This document shows positions 25,075 through 33,038 of a stretch of 53,654 bases of DNA, piece by piece. How positions within the stretch are numbered: the first letter of the stretch is position 1; the number at the start of each line of letters is the position of its first letter. A program made the translations under genes and the position numbers. The notes beneath the pieces are model-generated. The model did no database searches and was not told the origin of the DNA. It saw only the letters and a list, made by a program, of their open reading frames with translations. Origin of the DNA: Phycisphaerae bacterium (GTDB lineage: Bacteria; Planctomycetota; Phycisphaerae; Phycisphaerales; SM1A02); contig PARI01000012.1 in NCBI GenBank assembly GCA_002711415.1, forward strand, positions 6,415 through 60,068, given 5' to 3'.

Positions 25075-25851
25075 TGGCTGGTCATGGGTGGTGATCGTGA
25101 GAATCTCCAGCAGTTCCGGGGCCTGGTCCCTGTAGAGGCCGCGGATCAGTTCCGGGCAGTTGCACTGCCTGGACAGGTGCAGCAGCACGAGGTGATCAAG
25201 TCGTCCGCCTGTGGCGATCCTTCGAGCGGCATCGAGGGCGTCCTGGTTCTCCAGGTGACCATGGTGTGATCGGACCCTGTCATTGATGAAGGTCGGACGG
25301 TCCGAGTTCCTGAGCATGCCTGGATCGTAGTTGCTCTCGATCGCGAGGATGTCCAGGTCGACGAAGGTGTCCATGAACGCATCATTGAGCGAGCCGAGGT
25401 CCGTGGCGAAGCCGAGCCTGCTGCCATCGGCTTCCAGGACGAATCCCGCGGTACCTGTCCGGTCGTGAGGAAGCTTGATGCATCGGGTCGAGATGTCCGC
25501 TGCGAGCTCGAGCTCGTCGTCAAAGAGCCTGATCGCAGCGGGGGGGACGCCGGACTCGATCGCTTCCCTGTGGTCGCCCCGGTGGCAGTGCACATCGACC
25601 TGGTCCCGTCGGATCGTGTTGGCCCAGCTGGACTTGAAGTGATCGCTGTCGAGATGGGTCAGCAGGATGGCGTCAAGCCTGGGCATCTCCAGTCCGATGT
25701 CAGACAGTCGCCTGGCGCATGTTCTCGGCCCGAGACCGGCATCGATCAGGATGGTCCGTGTCCCGGACCGGGCGTGGACATGCACCAGGGTGGCGTTGCC
25801 GGATGATCCGCTTCCAAGACAACAGAATTCAATCGTGCTGCATCCATGCAT
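25027..25851 (-). CDS. MBL-fold hydrolase, YycJ/WalJ-like
   Basis: 274 residues of the beta-lactamase-fold family closest to YycJ/WalJ, probable nucleases. Seen: FCCLGSGSSGNATLV at the N-terminus, TILIDAGLGPRTCARRL, the metal motif LTHLDSDHFKS, ATDLGS, the family stretch IESNYDPGMLRN, and SHHGHLENQDA with the terminal LLHLSRQCN. The metal motif is HxDxDH rather than the usual HxHxDH. Aspartate replaces the second histidine, which may change metal occupancy. A TATGAT box lies ~95 nt upstream on the minus strand. Confidence 0.82.
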   Translation of the reverse strand: MHGCSTIEFCCLGSGSSGNATLVHVHARSGTRTILIDAGLGPRTCARRLSDIGLEMPRLDAILLTHLDSDHFKSSWANTIRRDQVDVHCHRGDHREAIESGVPPAAIRLFDDELELAADISTRCIKLPHDRTGTAGFVLEADGSRLGFATDLGSLNDAFMDTFVDLDILAIESNYDPGMLRNSDRPTFINDRVRSHHGHLENQDALDAARRIATGGRLDHLVLLHLSRQCNCPELIRGLYRDQAPELLEILTITTHDQPSPILRVGMMPLFNHA

Positions 25852-25984
25852 CGGTCCTGCTGCTCCAGTCAGTCTCTGCGTTCAAGGGCGAACATGGTTC
25901 CAAGTCGCCTTGTCACTGCGTGCGTCCATCATATCCCAACGACGGCGATGCATCAGATGGGCACGGGCCTGCGATCGACCGTGG

Positions 25985-26938
25985 TCACCGCCCGTATCGA
26001 AGTCGCTTCCTGATCCGCTGAAGTATCCAGCGTGAAGTGATCTTCCTGAGGTACGACGTATTCACCATGTCGTCCTCTGATTTCCTTGATTCCTGCAGGT
26101 GATCCAGCAGTCGGGTGACCGGAACGTGCCAGCCGTTGCGGGAGGCGAGGTCTTCCATTCGTGCCTGGAAGATCGGGTTGATCCGGCCACTCTCGTCCAC
26201 GAATCCACTCGCAAAATGCGTGTACACGATGCAGCAGCCTCCCTCGTGTTCCAGTCGATCCAGGTTCGACGGGCAGATCAGGTCGTTGAACTCCTCGACC
26301 GTATGTCCATCCGATGAACTGAACCAGTAGTTTGCCAGGGGGGTGTCCTTTCTGCGGTATGGCATGCACGGGTCGCAGGCCAGCGTGTTCACGTGATTGA
26401 AGGTCAGGTTTCGCACGTACCGTATGTGACGGCTCAAGACATCCCCCCAGAAGACTTCCGAGCCCTCAGCTTCCCCTCCGCTTCTCTTGAATCCACGGCC
26501 TCTCAGTCCGTTGTACATGGAGTAGAGCCACTTGTACGGTGCCGGAAACCGATCCTGCCACCAGTAGACATTGCTCGTGTTCGCCTGGTGGTTTGCATGG
26601 ATCGCGGGATAGGACCCGAGGATCCTCCGGTAGTCCTCGAAGGCGTTCAGGATCTCATCTCGCTCGAAGTGCCCGTCTCCCGGACCATGAAATCCGATCT
26701 CGAATCCAGAGGACTGAAGTTCCAGGATCCAATCTCGATAGCCTGGATCCCTGAGGCAATCGCCTGAGGACGGGCCGCGTGGTGGTTCGACCCAGACGGA
26801 TTTGGTCGTCCGCAACCCGAGCTTCTGCAGGAGTTCATAGACCGGCCGCGTGTTCGCGATCGTCGAATTGTCGGTGTCATCGAATATCGAGAACGCGAAA
26901 GTCTTGCCCTCTGGATACTCAAGGTCGTGATGTGTCAT
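25985..26938 (-). CDS. polysaccharide-deacetylase-like protein
   Basis: 317 residues. The early strand FAFSIFDDTDNST with the acidic pair, the segment IGFHGPGDGHFERDEI (H-x(n)-H) and IHANHQANTSN resemble the NodB-type deacetylase barrel found in surface-polysaccharide loci. A late TLACDPCMPYR pair of cysteines and a basic C-terminus (WILQRIRKRLRYGR) are present. No signal peptide is visible, so a cytoplasmic or membrane-surface location is likely. It is the last of three genes after lpxA, 37 nt behind the methyltransferase. Action on a lipid-linked sugar is inference. Confidence 0.65.
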   Translation of the reverse strand: MTHHDLEYPEGKTFAFSIFDDTDNSTIANTRPVYELLQKLGLRTTKSVWVEPPRGPSSGDCLRDPGYRDWILELQSSGFEIGFHGPGDGHFERDEILNAFEDYRRILGSYPAIHANHQANTSNVYWWQDRFPAPYKWLYSMYNGLRGRGFKRSGGEAEGSEVFWGDVLSRHIRYVRNLTFNHVNTLACDPCMPYRRKDTPLANYWFSSSDGHTVEEFNDLICPSNLDRLEHEGGCCIVYTHFASGFVDESGRINPIFQARMEDLASRNGWHVPVTRLLDHLQESRKSEDDMVNTSYLRKITSRWILQRIRKRLRYGR

Positions 26939-26975
26939 GTCGCGATCCGCGATCAGGCTCGCCAGGAGCCGTCAG

Positions 26976-27923
26976 TCAATGACAGGAATGGGACGTGATT
27001 GCTGCTGGTTTTCGGGCCACAAGGAACAGGTTGCGACATCGGATCTCGTCTTCGGGAAGATCCCTGAAATCAGCGTGAAGCGGCACATCCGACGGGCTGA
27101 AGTCCGGAAGGCCCTTGAACACCCTGTCTTCTCTTTCGATCGCAAATCCCTCGTCCGATGCGAGACTGACATAGGCCCGAGGCCTGAGTCGGTTCTGGTG
27201 ATGAATGGATGAGTTGCCGATTCGATCCCACTCCGACTCGGAAAACTGGAGGAAGTTGGCCGGTGTGATCCCGGATCCTTCCCTGCAGAAATCGTCATAG
27301 ACATGGATGTTGCTCACGAACACTCCGTCTTGACGGAGTATCCTCGCTGACTCCTTGAAGATTGATGGCAGGATGGGCGTGGGGATGTAGCCGAGGCAGG
27401 AATTGCTGATGACGCAGTCGAACTCGCCGTCCGAAAAATCCGTGTCGCTGAAATCGAACGGTGACAGGTACTCGATCCCGGCATCTCTCAGTCGGTCGAA
27501 GCAATCCCCCGGGGCTCCCGCAAGGGCATTGATCCGAAGTCGGAACTGGTCATGATCGATCGGGAGTCCTTGCAGCCATTGCAAGCCGTCTCCCTTGACA
27601 TAGTCGATTGTCTGGCAGACGTACTCGGGCCGCATGTGCCTGGACACGTCTGTCATGACGACCCTCCCGGCCCCGAGGCCATGGAGGACGATCGGGAGCA
27701 ATGGGTGCCAACCCGAGCCGATCTCGATGATGGAGCTGTCTTCAAGAGGGATGAGCTCGCCTGACAGCAGCGGCTTGAAATCCTCGTAGATGTAGGAACG
27801 CCTGTTGAAGTCGTACTGGCCGTGACTGGCCAGATGATGTCTCAGTGAATCCATCGCGACACGCCCAAAGGGCGTTGCTCCGATGGCCTTGAAAGCCAGG
27901 ACCCTGAGTCGCCAGGACTTCAT
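26976..27923 (-). CDS. SAM-dependent methyltransferase
   Basis: 315 residues. Class I methyltransferase motif I is IIEIGSGWHPLLP, followed by VVMTDVSRHM (motif II). FDCVISNSCLGYIP (motif IV) and ARILRQDGVFVSNIHV (motif VI) come later. The ~60 N-terminal residues are basic and may touch membrane. Its start overlaps the lpxA stop as ATGA (27920-27923), so it is translationally coupled to lpxA. The substrate is unknown; the coupling suggests a lipid A or other envelope glycolipid. Confidence 0.8.
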   Translation of the reverse strand: MKSWRLRVLAFKAIGATPFGRVAMDSLRHHLASHGQYDFNRRSYIYEDFKPLLSGELIPLEDSSIIEIGSGWHPLLPIVLHGLGAGRVVMTDVSRHMRPEYVCQTIDYVKGDGLQWLQGLPIDHDQFRLRINALAGAPGDCFDRLRDAGIEYLSPFDFSDTDFSDGEFDCVISNSCLGYIPTPILPSIFKESARILRQDGVFVSNIHVYDDFCREGSGITPANFLQFSESEWDRIGNSSIHHQNRLRPRAYVSLASDEGFAIEREDRVFKGLPDFSPSDVPLHADFRDLPEDEIRCRNLFLVARKPAAITSHSCH

Positions 27924-28750
27924 TCGCCGGCCATCTCCTCGGTCGTTTTCTGCCGTTTGGAAGTGACCCGGCCCCTCTGTCTGATCAGCGGGCGGTCGCT
28001 GGTCTCGATGAAGTCGATGTACTCCTTCACCAGTTCGTCATCCTGCCGTTTCCGAAGCTCTTGAAGAATGTCGCTCACGGTGCGATTGCTTCGGCACACG
28101 AGGGAGAAGACCCACTTGACCGTGGCGACCTGATCGCTGGTCGCCCCGGACCGCCTCAGCCCGACGATGTTGATGCTGCCAGCGTAGTTGAAAGACGTTG
28201 CCGTGAACCATGGACAGAGGTTCCCGGTGATTCCGCACAGTCCGGCAATCATTCCCCCGCGGCCGATCTTGGCGAACTGGTGGACCCCGCCGTTTCCGCC
28301 GATCAGCACCCGGTCCTCGATGTGGACATGTCCGCCCAGCATGCAGCCATTGACGAATGTGCAGTTGTTGCCGACCTGTGCATCGTGGCCTGCATGGCTG
28401 TTGGCCATGAAGTAGTTGTCGTCACCGATGGTCGTGGGCAATCGTTCATTGCTGGCACGGTGGATGGTGACCCCTTCACGGATCGTGTTGCGATCACCGA
28501 TCCTGAGACCGGCCCCTGGTGTGGATGGATCGAACGATACGTCCTGGGGGGACATGCCGAGGATCGCACCGGGGTAGATGATGTTGTCCGACCCGATCCA
28601 CAGCGGACCCTGGAGCCAGACGTTTCCGATCAGCCGGGTGCCCGAACCGATCGTGATCGGTCCATTCAGGTGACATCCGGGACCGATCTGGACGTCATCA
28701 GCCAGTCGGACATCTCCCTCCAGTTTGACCGAGTCATCGATGCTGGGCAT
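27920..28750 (-). CDS. lpxA: acyl-ACP--UDP-N-acetylglucosamine O-acyltransferase
   Basis: 276 residues, a left-handed beta-helix acyltransferase for the first step of lipid A synthesis. Hexapeptide repeats run from ~5 to ~185. Family landmarks include YPGAILGMSPQD, NTIREGVTIHRAS, and YFMANSHAGHDAQVGNN with the catalytic His, then NGCMLGGHVHIED and GNGGVHQFAKIGRG. The C-terminal helical domain follows. The start at 28750 is chosen over the ATG at 28759 because that ATG falls inside the TACAAT -10 box. lpxD/lpxB/fabZ are not adjacent. Its presence implies an LPS-type outer membrane. Confidence 0.93.
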   Translation of the reverse strand: MPSIDDSVKLEGDVRLADDVQIGPGCHLNGPITIGSGTRLIGNVWLQGPLWIGSDNIIYPGAILGMSPQDVSFDPSTPGAGLRIGDRNTIREGVTIHRASNERLPTTIGDDNYFMANSHAGHDAQVGNNCTFVNGCMLGGHVHIEDRVLIGGNGGVHQFAKIGRGGMIAGLCGITGNLCPWFTATSFNYAGSINIVGLRRSGATSDQVATVKWVFSLVCRSNRTVSDILQELRKRQDDELVKEYIDFIETSDRPLIRQRGRVTSKRQKTTEEMAGE

Positions 28751-28757
28751 GGCCGCC

Positions 28758-28767
28758 ATTGTACGAT
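28758..28767. promoter_or_regulatory. overlapping divergent -10 boxes of lpxA and lipB
   Basis: Minus strand TACAAT (28763-28758) is 7 nt before the lpxA ATG. Plus strand TACGAT (28762-28767) is 6 nt before the lipB ATG. The two -10 boxes share two base pairs, so only one polymerase could open the DNA at a time. Both mRNAs would be leaderless. Confidence 0.55.
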
Positions 28768-28773
28768 GTGTGC

Positions 28774-29499
28774 ATGATCGTGACCTCCGACATGGTCGAG
28801 GTGGTCGACCTGGGCCGGATCGACTACACCAGCGCCTTGGAGCTCCAGCGGCGATTCCACGAGGAAGTCGTCGGGGCTCGGGGGGGTGATCACTCGCCCA
28901 TGAAGCTGCTGCTGCTTGAACACGATCCACCGGTCGTGACCATCGGCCGGCACCCCGGGGCGGCCGGTCATCTCCTGGCTGATCCGGAGACGCTCCGGGC
29001 CCGCAACGTCCAGTGCGTGCAGACCGATCGTGGGGGGGACATCACCTGGCACGGTCCCGGCCAACTGGTGGCCTACCCGATCATCGACATGAACCTCTTC
29101 GGTCTTCGGATCCATGGATACATGAGACTGCTTGAGCAGGTCGTCATCGAGACGATCACGGGGTACGGCCTGGAAGGCACGCGCGACTCGGAGGCGCCCG
29201 GGGTGTGGGTGGGGGATTCGCCGACGCCTGCGACGTGCCCGAAGCGGAAGATATGCGCGGTGGGGGTTCGGGTCAGTCGATGGGTCACCATGCACGGGCT
29301 CGCCCTGAACGTGGATCCCGACCTGGGTTTCTACGACATGATCGTTCCGTGCGGACTGGCTGGCCGAGGCGTGAGCTCGATCTCCAGCGAGCTGGACGGA
29401 TCCGGGACAGCGCCCCCAACGATGGACCAGGTCAAGGACACGCTGGCGGCCACATTCAAGCGGGTGCTTGATTCACGGGATCATTCCTCCGGCCGCTGA
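28774..29499 (+). CDS. lipB: lipoyl(octanoyl) transferase
   Basis: 241 residues. LipB moves octanoyl groups from ACP to lipoyl domains of 2-oxoacid dehydrogenases. Seen: LEHDPPVVTIGRHPGAAGH, the binding loop DRGGDITWHGPGQLVAYPI, the lysine motif KICAVGVRVSR (~159), MHGLALNV, and the catalytic cysteine in VPCGLAGRGVSS (~193). The start at ATG 28774 is fixed by the -10 box 6 nt upstream; an upstream in-frame ATG would lie inside the promoter. lipA is not adjacent. The last 19 nt overlap the convergent Skp-like gene. Confidence 0.95.
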   Translation: MIVTSDMVEVVDLGRIDYTSALELQRRFHEEVVGARGGDHSPMKLLLLEHDPPVVTIGRHPGAAGHLLADPETLRARNVQCVQTDRGGDITWHGPGQLVAYPIIDMNLFGLRIHGYMRLLEQVVIETITGYGLEGTRDSEAPGVWVGDSPTPATCPKRKICAVGVRVSRWVTMHGLALNVDPDLGFYDMIVPCGLAGRGVSSISSELDGSGTAPPTMDQVKDTLAATFKRVLDSRDHSSGR

Positions 29500-30212
29500 A
29501 GCGAGAGCTCCTGGAACACCTGGTCCGTGATGTCGATCGTGTCCGGGTACTTCAGGAAGGGTCTCATCCGGATCGCATCGACCGCCTGTTCGGCCAGCTC
29601 GGTCTCGAACTGCTCCGAGGTCGGGATGAACCTGAAGACCACGTCGATGCCTTGACGCTCGCTCACGACGTCGACCGCGGCGACCAGGTCGCGGTACGCA
29701 CGCTCCAACTGCTCCGCCTGCATCTTGTTCTGGAGCTTCGCGGTGCCTTCACGCCACTTCTGGATCTCCTCCATCAGCTGGGAGAAGGCCTGCTGGGCCT
29801 CGGCGAACTCCGGGCTGTCCTCGTTGACGCCCTCGTAGTCCGACTGCAGCTGGTCGTACCTCTGGCGGTACTCCGCATCCTGTTCCTGCAGTTCGTCCTT
29901 GAGATTGTCCCGTTCCTCGGCGTAGCGATCGCTGTCAAGAAGCGCCTTGAGGATGTCCGTGATGTGGGCGGCGCCGATGGACCATGTCCGGCTGGTCGGC
30001 TCCTCGCCCCAGCCGATCCTTCCGTCGACGTCGCGGATGCTCAGCATGCCCTCCTCGCCGGTCAGCAGCAGCGACTCGGCTGGGCCGAGCTTCTGGTTCT
30101 CCTGGCCGTCCTGGTCGGCATGGGACTGGACCTCCATCGGGGAACCGACGAATGCCCCGACCATCAGCATGACGATCAGGACGGGGATCACGATCTGGCT
30201 GTACTTGTTCAT
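29481..30212 (-). CDS. OmpH/Skp-like periplasmic chaperone
   Basis: 243 residues. The start at 30212 gives MNKYSQIVIPVLIVMLMVGAFVG, a signal peptide or N-terminal anchor (19 shown: MNKYSQIVIPVLIVMLMVG). The centre (~95-170) is a long charged coiled coil (RDNLKDELQEQDAEYRQRY, EIQKWREGTAKLQNKMQAE), and the C-terminal stretch has VVFRFIPTSEQFETEL and the DITDQVFQEL tail. This is the layout of Skp/OmpH chaperones that hold unfolded outer-membrane proteins. It lies 70 nt downstream of lepA. Longer than E. coli Skp (161), mainly because of an extended N-terminal region. Confidence 0.75.
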   Translation of the reverse strand: MNKYSQIVIPVLIVMLMVGAFVGSPMEVQSHADQDGQENQKLGPAESLLLTGEEGMLSIRDVDGRIGWGEEPTSRTWSIGAAHITDILKALLDSDRYAEERDNLKDELQEQDAEYRQRYDQLQSDYEGVNEDSPEFAEAQQAFSQLMEEIQKWREGTAKLQNKMQAEQLERAYRDLVAAVDVVSERQGIDVVFRFIPTSEQFETELAEQAVDAIRMRPFLKYPDTIDITDQVFQELSLQRPEE

Positions 30213-30282
30213 CGTGTGTGCGAGCTCCTTGGTGTCTTCTCGTTCTCGATTCGGATCCACGCGGTCTTGTCGCATGCGTCGG

Positions 30283-32085
30283 TCACTCCTGTTCCAGGAC
30301 CGCCATGAAGGCTTCCTGCGGGATGTTGACGCTTCCCACGGTCTTCATCCGCCTCTTGCCTTCCTTCTGCTTCTCCAGAAGCTTCCTCTTCCTCGTGACA
30401 TCGCCGCCATAGCACTTGGCCGTGACGTTCTTCCTGACGGCCTTGATCGACTCCCTCGCGATGATCTTGCCACCGATCGCCGCCTGCAGCGGGATCTCGA
30501 ACTGGTGCCTGTCGATCTGCTTCTTCAGCTTGACCAGGATCGCCCGGCTTCGCTGTTCGGCGTTGGACTTGTGGCAGATCAGGCTCAGGGCCTCCACCGG
30601 CATGCCATTGACCAGGATCGTGACTTTCGCGAGGTTGTCCTCCCGGTAGCCGATGATCTCGTAGTCCATCGTTCCATAGCCCCGCGTGATCGACTTCAGC
30701 TTGTCGTAGAAGTCGTAGATGATCTCAGCCAGTGGGAGCTCGTAGTCCAGTATCTGCCTGGTGTCAGACAGATACTGCTGCGTCTTGAAGGTGCCTCGCC
30801 TTGCATCACAGAGCTTCATCAGGTCCCCGATGTTCTCGTTGGGGCAGATGATCTCAAGCTTCACGATCGGCTCGCGGATCGCCTTGACCGTCGATGGATC
30901 GGGCAGGTCGGAGGGGTTGTGGATCTCGACCGTGGCCCCGTCGGTCAGGTCGACCATGTACGAGACGGTGGGGGCCGTCTGGACGACATCCACGCCGCCT
31001 TCCCGTTCAAGCCGCTCCTGGATGATGTCCATGTGCAGCAGGCCGAGGAACCCGCAACGGAATCCGAAGCCCAGCGCCTCGGAGTGTTCCGTCTCGAACG
31101 TGAAGCTGGCATCGTTCAGGTGGATGCGATCGATCGCGTCCCGGAGCGTCTCGAAGTCGCCTCGCTTGGTTCCATCCCCTGCCGTCGCCGGGTAGAAGTC
31201 GCAGAAGACCATCTGCGTCGGTTCCTTGTATCCGGGCAGCGGCTCCTCGGCGGGATTGGAATCCAGCGTGATGGTGTCGCCGACCCGGACATCATCGAGG
31301 GTCTTGATCGCCGCGACCATGTACCCGCCCTCGGCCGTGCCGAGCGAATCGACCTTGACCGGGAATGGCGTGTACCGGCCCAACTCGGTCACGTGGAACG
31401 TGCGGCCGGTTCCCATCATCCTGATCTTGTCTCCCTTGCGGATCGTGCCGTCGAAGACGCGGAAGTAGACGATGACACCCCGGTAGTCGTCGTAGTGACT
31501 GTCGAAGATCAGTGCGCGTGGGTTCTCCGACTCGGTCTTGCGTGGGGAGGGCAGCCGTGTGCAGATGGCGTCGAGCAGTTCCTGGATGCCCTCGCCGGTC
31601 TTGGCCGAGCACTTGAGGCAGTCCTCCGCCGGCAGGCCGAGGACCTGCTCGACCTCCATGGACACGCCGTCGGGATCAGCCGTCGGAAGATCGATCTTGT
31701 TGATGACCGGGATCAGTTCAAGATTGTTCTCCACGGCCAGGTAGGCGTTGGCGACGGTCTGTGCCTCGACCCCCTGTGTCGCATCGACGATCAACAGGGC
31801 GCCTTCGCAAGCGGTCAGGGCCCTGGAGACCTCGTACGCGAAGTCGACATGCCCCGGCGTATCGATGAAGTTCAATTCGTACTCTGTTCCCTCGAACTGA
31901 TGATGGACCGTGACGGCCGAGGCCTTGATCGTGATGCCTCGCTCACGCTCCAGGTCCATCGAGTCCAGCAACTGCTCCTTCTGCTGCCGATCCGACACCG
32001 CACGCGTGGCCTGGAGCAGCCTGTCCGCAAGGGTGCTCTTGCCGTGGTCTATATGCGCGATGATCGAGAAGTTGCGAATTTCCAA
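30283..32085 (-). CDS. lepA: elongation factor 4 (LepA)
   Basis: 600 residues, the usual length. It is a translational GTPase that back-translocates or remodels ribosomes. The start is TTG (MEIRNFSIIAHIDHGKST), with CGGAG upstream. Seen: G1 AHIDHGKST, switch RGITIKA, G3 DTPGHVDF, G4 NKID (VINKIDLP), EF-G-like domains and the LepA C-terminal domain ending EAFMAVLEQE. A TAGAAT box lies near 32107-32112 on the minus strand. Often paired with lepB (signal peptidase); here it precedes a Skp-like gene. Confidence 0.97.
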   Translation of the reverse strand: MEIRNFSIIAHIDHGKSTLADRLLQATRAVSDRQQKEQLLDSMDLERERGITIKASAVTVHHQFEGTEYELNFIDTPGHVDFAYEVSRALTACEGALLIVDATQGVEAQTVANAYLAVENNLELIPVINKIDLPTADPDGVSMEVEQVLGLPAEDCLKCSAKTGEGIQELLDAICTRLPSPRKTESENPRALIFDSHYDDYRGVIVYFRVFDGTIRKGDKIRMMGTGRTFHVTELGRYTPFPVKVDSLGTAEGGYMVAAIKTLDDVRVGDTITLDSNPAEEPLPGYKEPTQMVFCDFYPATAGDGTKRGDFETLRDAIDRIHLNDASFTFETEHSEALGFGFRCGFLGLLHMDIIQERLEREGGVDVVQTAPTVSYMVDLTDGATVEIHNPSDLPDPSTVKAIREPIVKLEIICPNENIGDLMKLCDARRGTFKTQQYLSDTRQILDYELPLAEIIYDFYDKLKSITRGYGTMDYEIIGYREDNLAKVTILVNGMPVEALSLICHKSNAEQRSRAILVKLKKQIDRHQFEIPLQAAIGGKIIARESIKAVRKNVTAKCYGGDVTRKRKLLEKQKEGKRRMKTVGSVNIPQEAFMAVLEQE

Positions 32086-32143
32086 GGGCCGACTCCGTGA
32101 ACCCGGATTCTATTCGGAAGCCGGTCCGTCTGCCGGGTCGTGA

Positions 32144-32974
32144 TCATTCATGCCGGCCCGGACCCGAGCCCCGTTGGCGTGGTGGTGTCCGAGCGTTCTC
32201 CGGCATCGGGGTCGGCCGAGCCAGGCGTGCGGGCCTTCCTGGCAGTCGGACCTGTTCGAGCGTTCCCTGGATCGACCTGAGCCTGATGACGTCCTCGATC
32301 TCCTGGGCCTGCTGGACCTGGCTCGATTCCACCTTCATCGTGATGTTGTCGATCGCACTTGAATCGGGGATGAGTACCAGTCTGTCATCGTGGACCCGCC
32401 AGGAGCCGGAATGGCCCACGATCACGACGGGTTGCCTCGGGCTCGCCGTCACGTTTGCAGCCGTGAAGACGTAGTGCATGTTCTGATAGAGCTCGAGTGT
32501 TCCGGGCGTCCCGGTCCAGAGACCGGCCAACCTGCCCTCGATCGAGTCCGGTTCGGAGCCGAGCATTCGCATGGGCTCGAGGGGACCGATCCGGATCTGG
32601 AGGGTGTTCTCCCAGATGCTCAGGGGAACACGCCTTCGGGGTTCGCGTGGTGAGACGTAGGGTTCCAGCCAGAAGGTCGCGTAGTTCTGGCGATGCCATC
32701 GGCCGCGTTCAAGCTGCTTCGACACGTACGGATTGGGTCCATCATAGATGATGTAGGCACCACTGAGATCGACATGAAGCGTCTGCTTCCCGTTGGTCCA
32801 CCAGCCCGTGATGGGCAGCGGCTTGGTCGGATCAAGTTCGAGTATCTGCCTGGCCTCAGGCTTGGGTGACTCCTCCGCCACGGGGTCGGACTGCCTGGGT
32901 TGGACGTCCTGGCCCAGCCCCAGGATCAATGGGCAGGATCCGATCAGCAGCAGTCTCAGGAGGAATCGTTTCAT
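32144..32974 (-). CDS. secreted protein, unknown function
   Basis: 276 residues. The ATG at 32974 has AAGGAG 8 nt upstream and starts a signal peptide (MKRFLLRLLLIGSCPLILGLG). The mature part has repeated short beta segments around GWWTNGKQTLHVDL, GAYIIYDG, RWHRQNYATFWLEPYV and GLWTGTPGTLELYQNMHYVF. These look like two copies of a lipocalin/META-like beta motif (G-x-W-x-x-x-G...L.L). The C-terminal tail is Pro/Arg-rich. TATACT (32990-32995, minus) precedes it, and here a real leader with an SD is present. Confidence 0.65.
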   Translation of the reverse strand: MKRFLLRLLLIGSCPLILGLGQDVQPRQSDPVAEESPKPEARQILELDPTKPLPITGWWTNGKQTLHVDLSGAYIIYDGPNPYVSKQLERGRWHRQNYATFWLEPYVSPREPRRRVPLSIWENTLQIRIGPLEPMRMLGSEPDSIEGRLAGLWTGTPGTLELYQNMHYVFTAANVTASPRQPVVIVGHSGSWRVHDDRLVLIPDSSAIDNITMKVESSQVQQAQEIEDVIRLRSIQGTLEQVRLPGRPARLARPTPMPENARTPPRQRGSGPGRHE

Positions 32975-33038
32975 CACTTGATCTCCTTGCACCAGTATAG
33001 CGCCAGCCAGTCGACCCGAGAGCGGCTTGTGAGCAGGT

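Noticed and set aside
29947-32100. 717-codon plus-strand frame antisense to lepA and the Skp-like gene
   Set aside because: It spans two well-supported opposing genes and has no recognisable motif.
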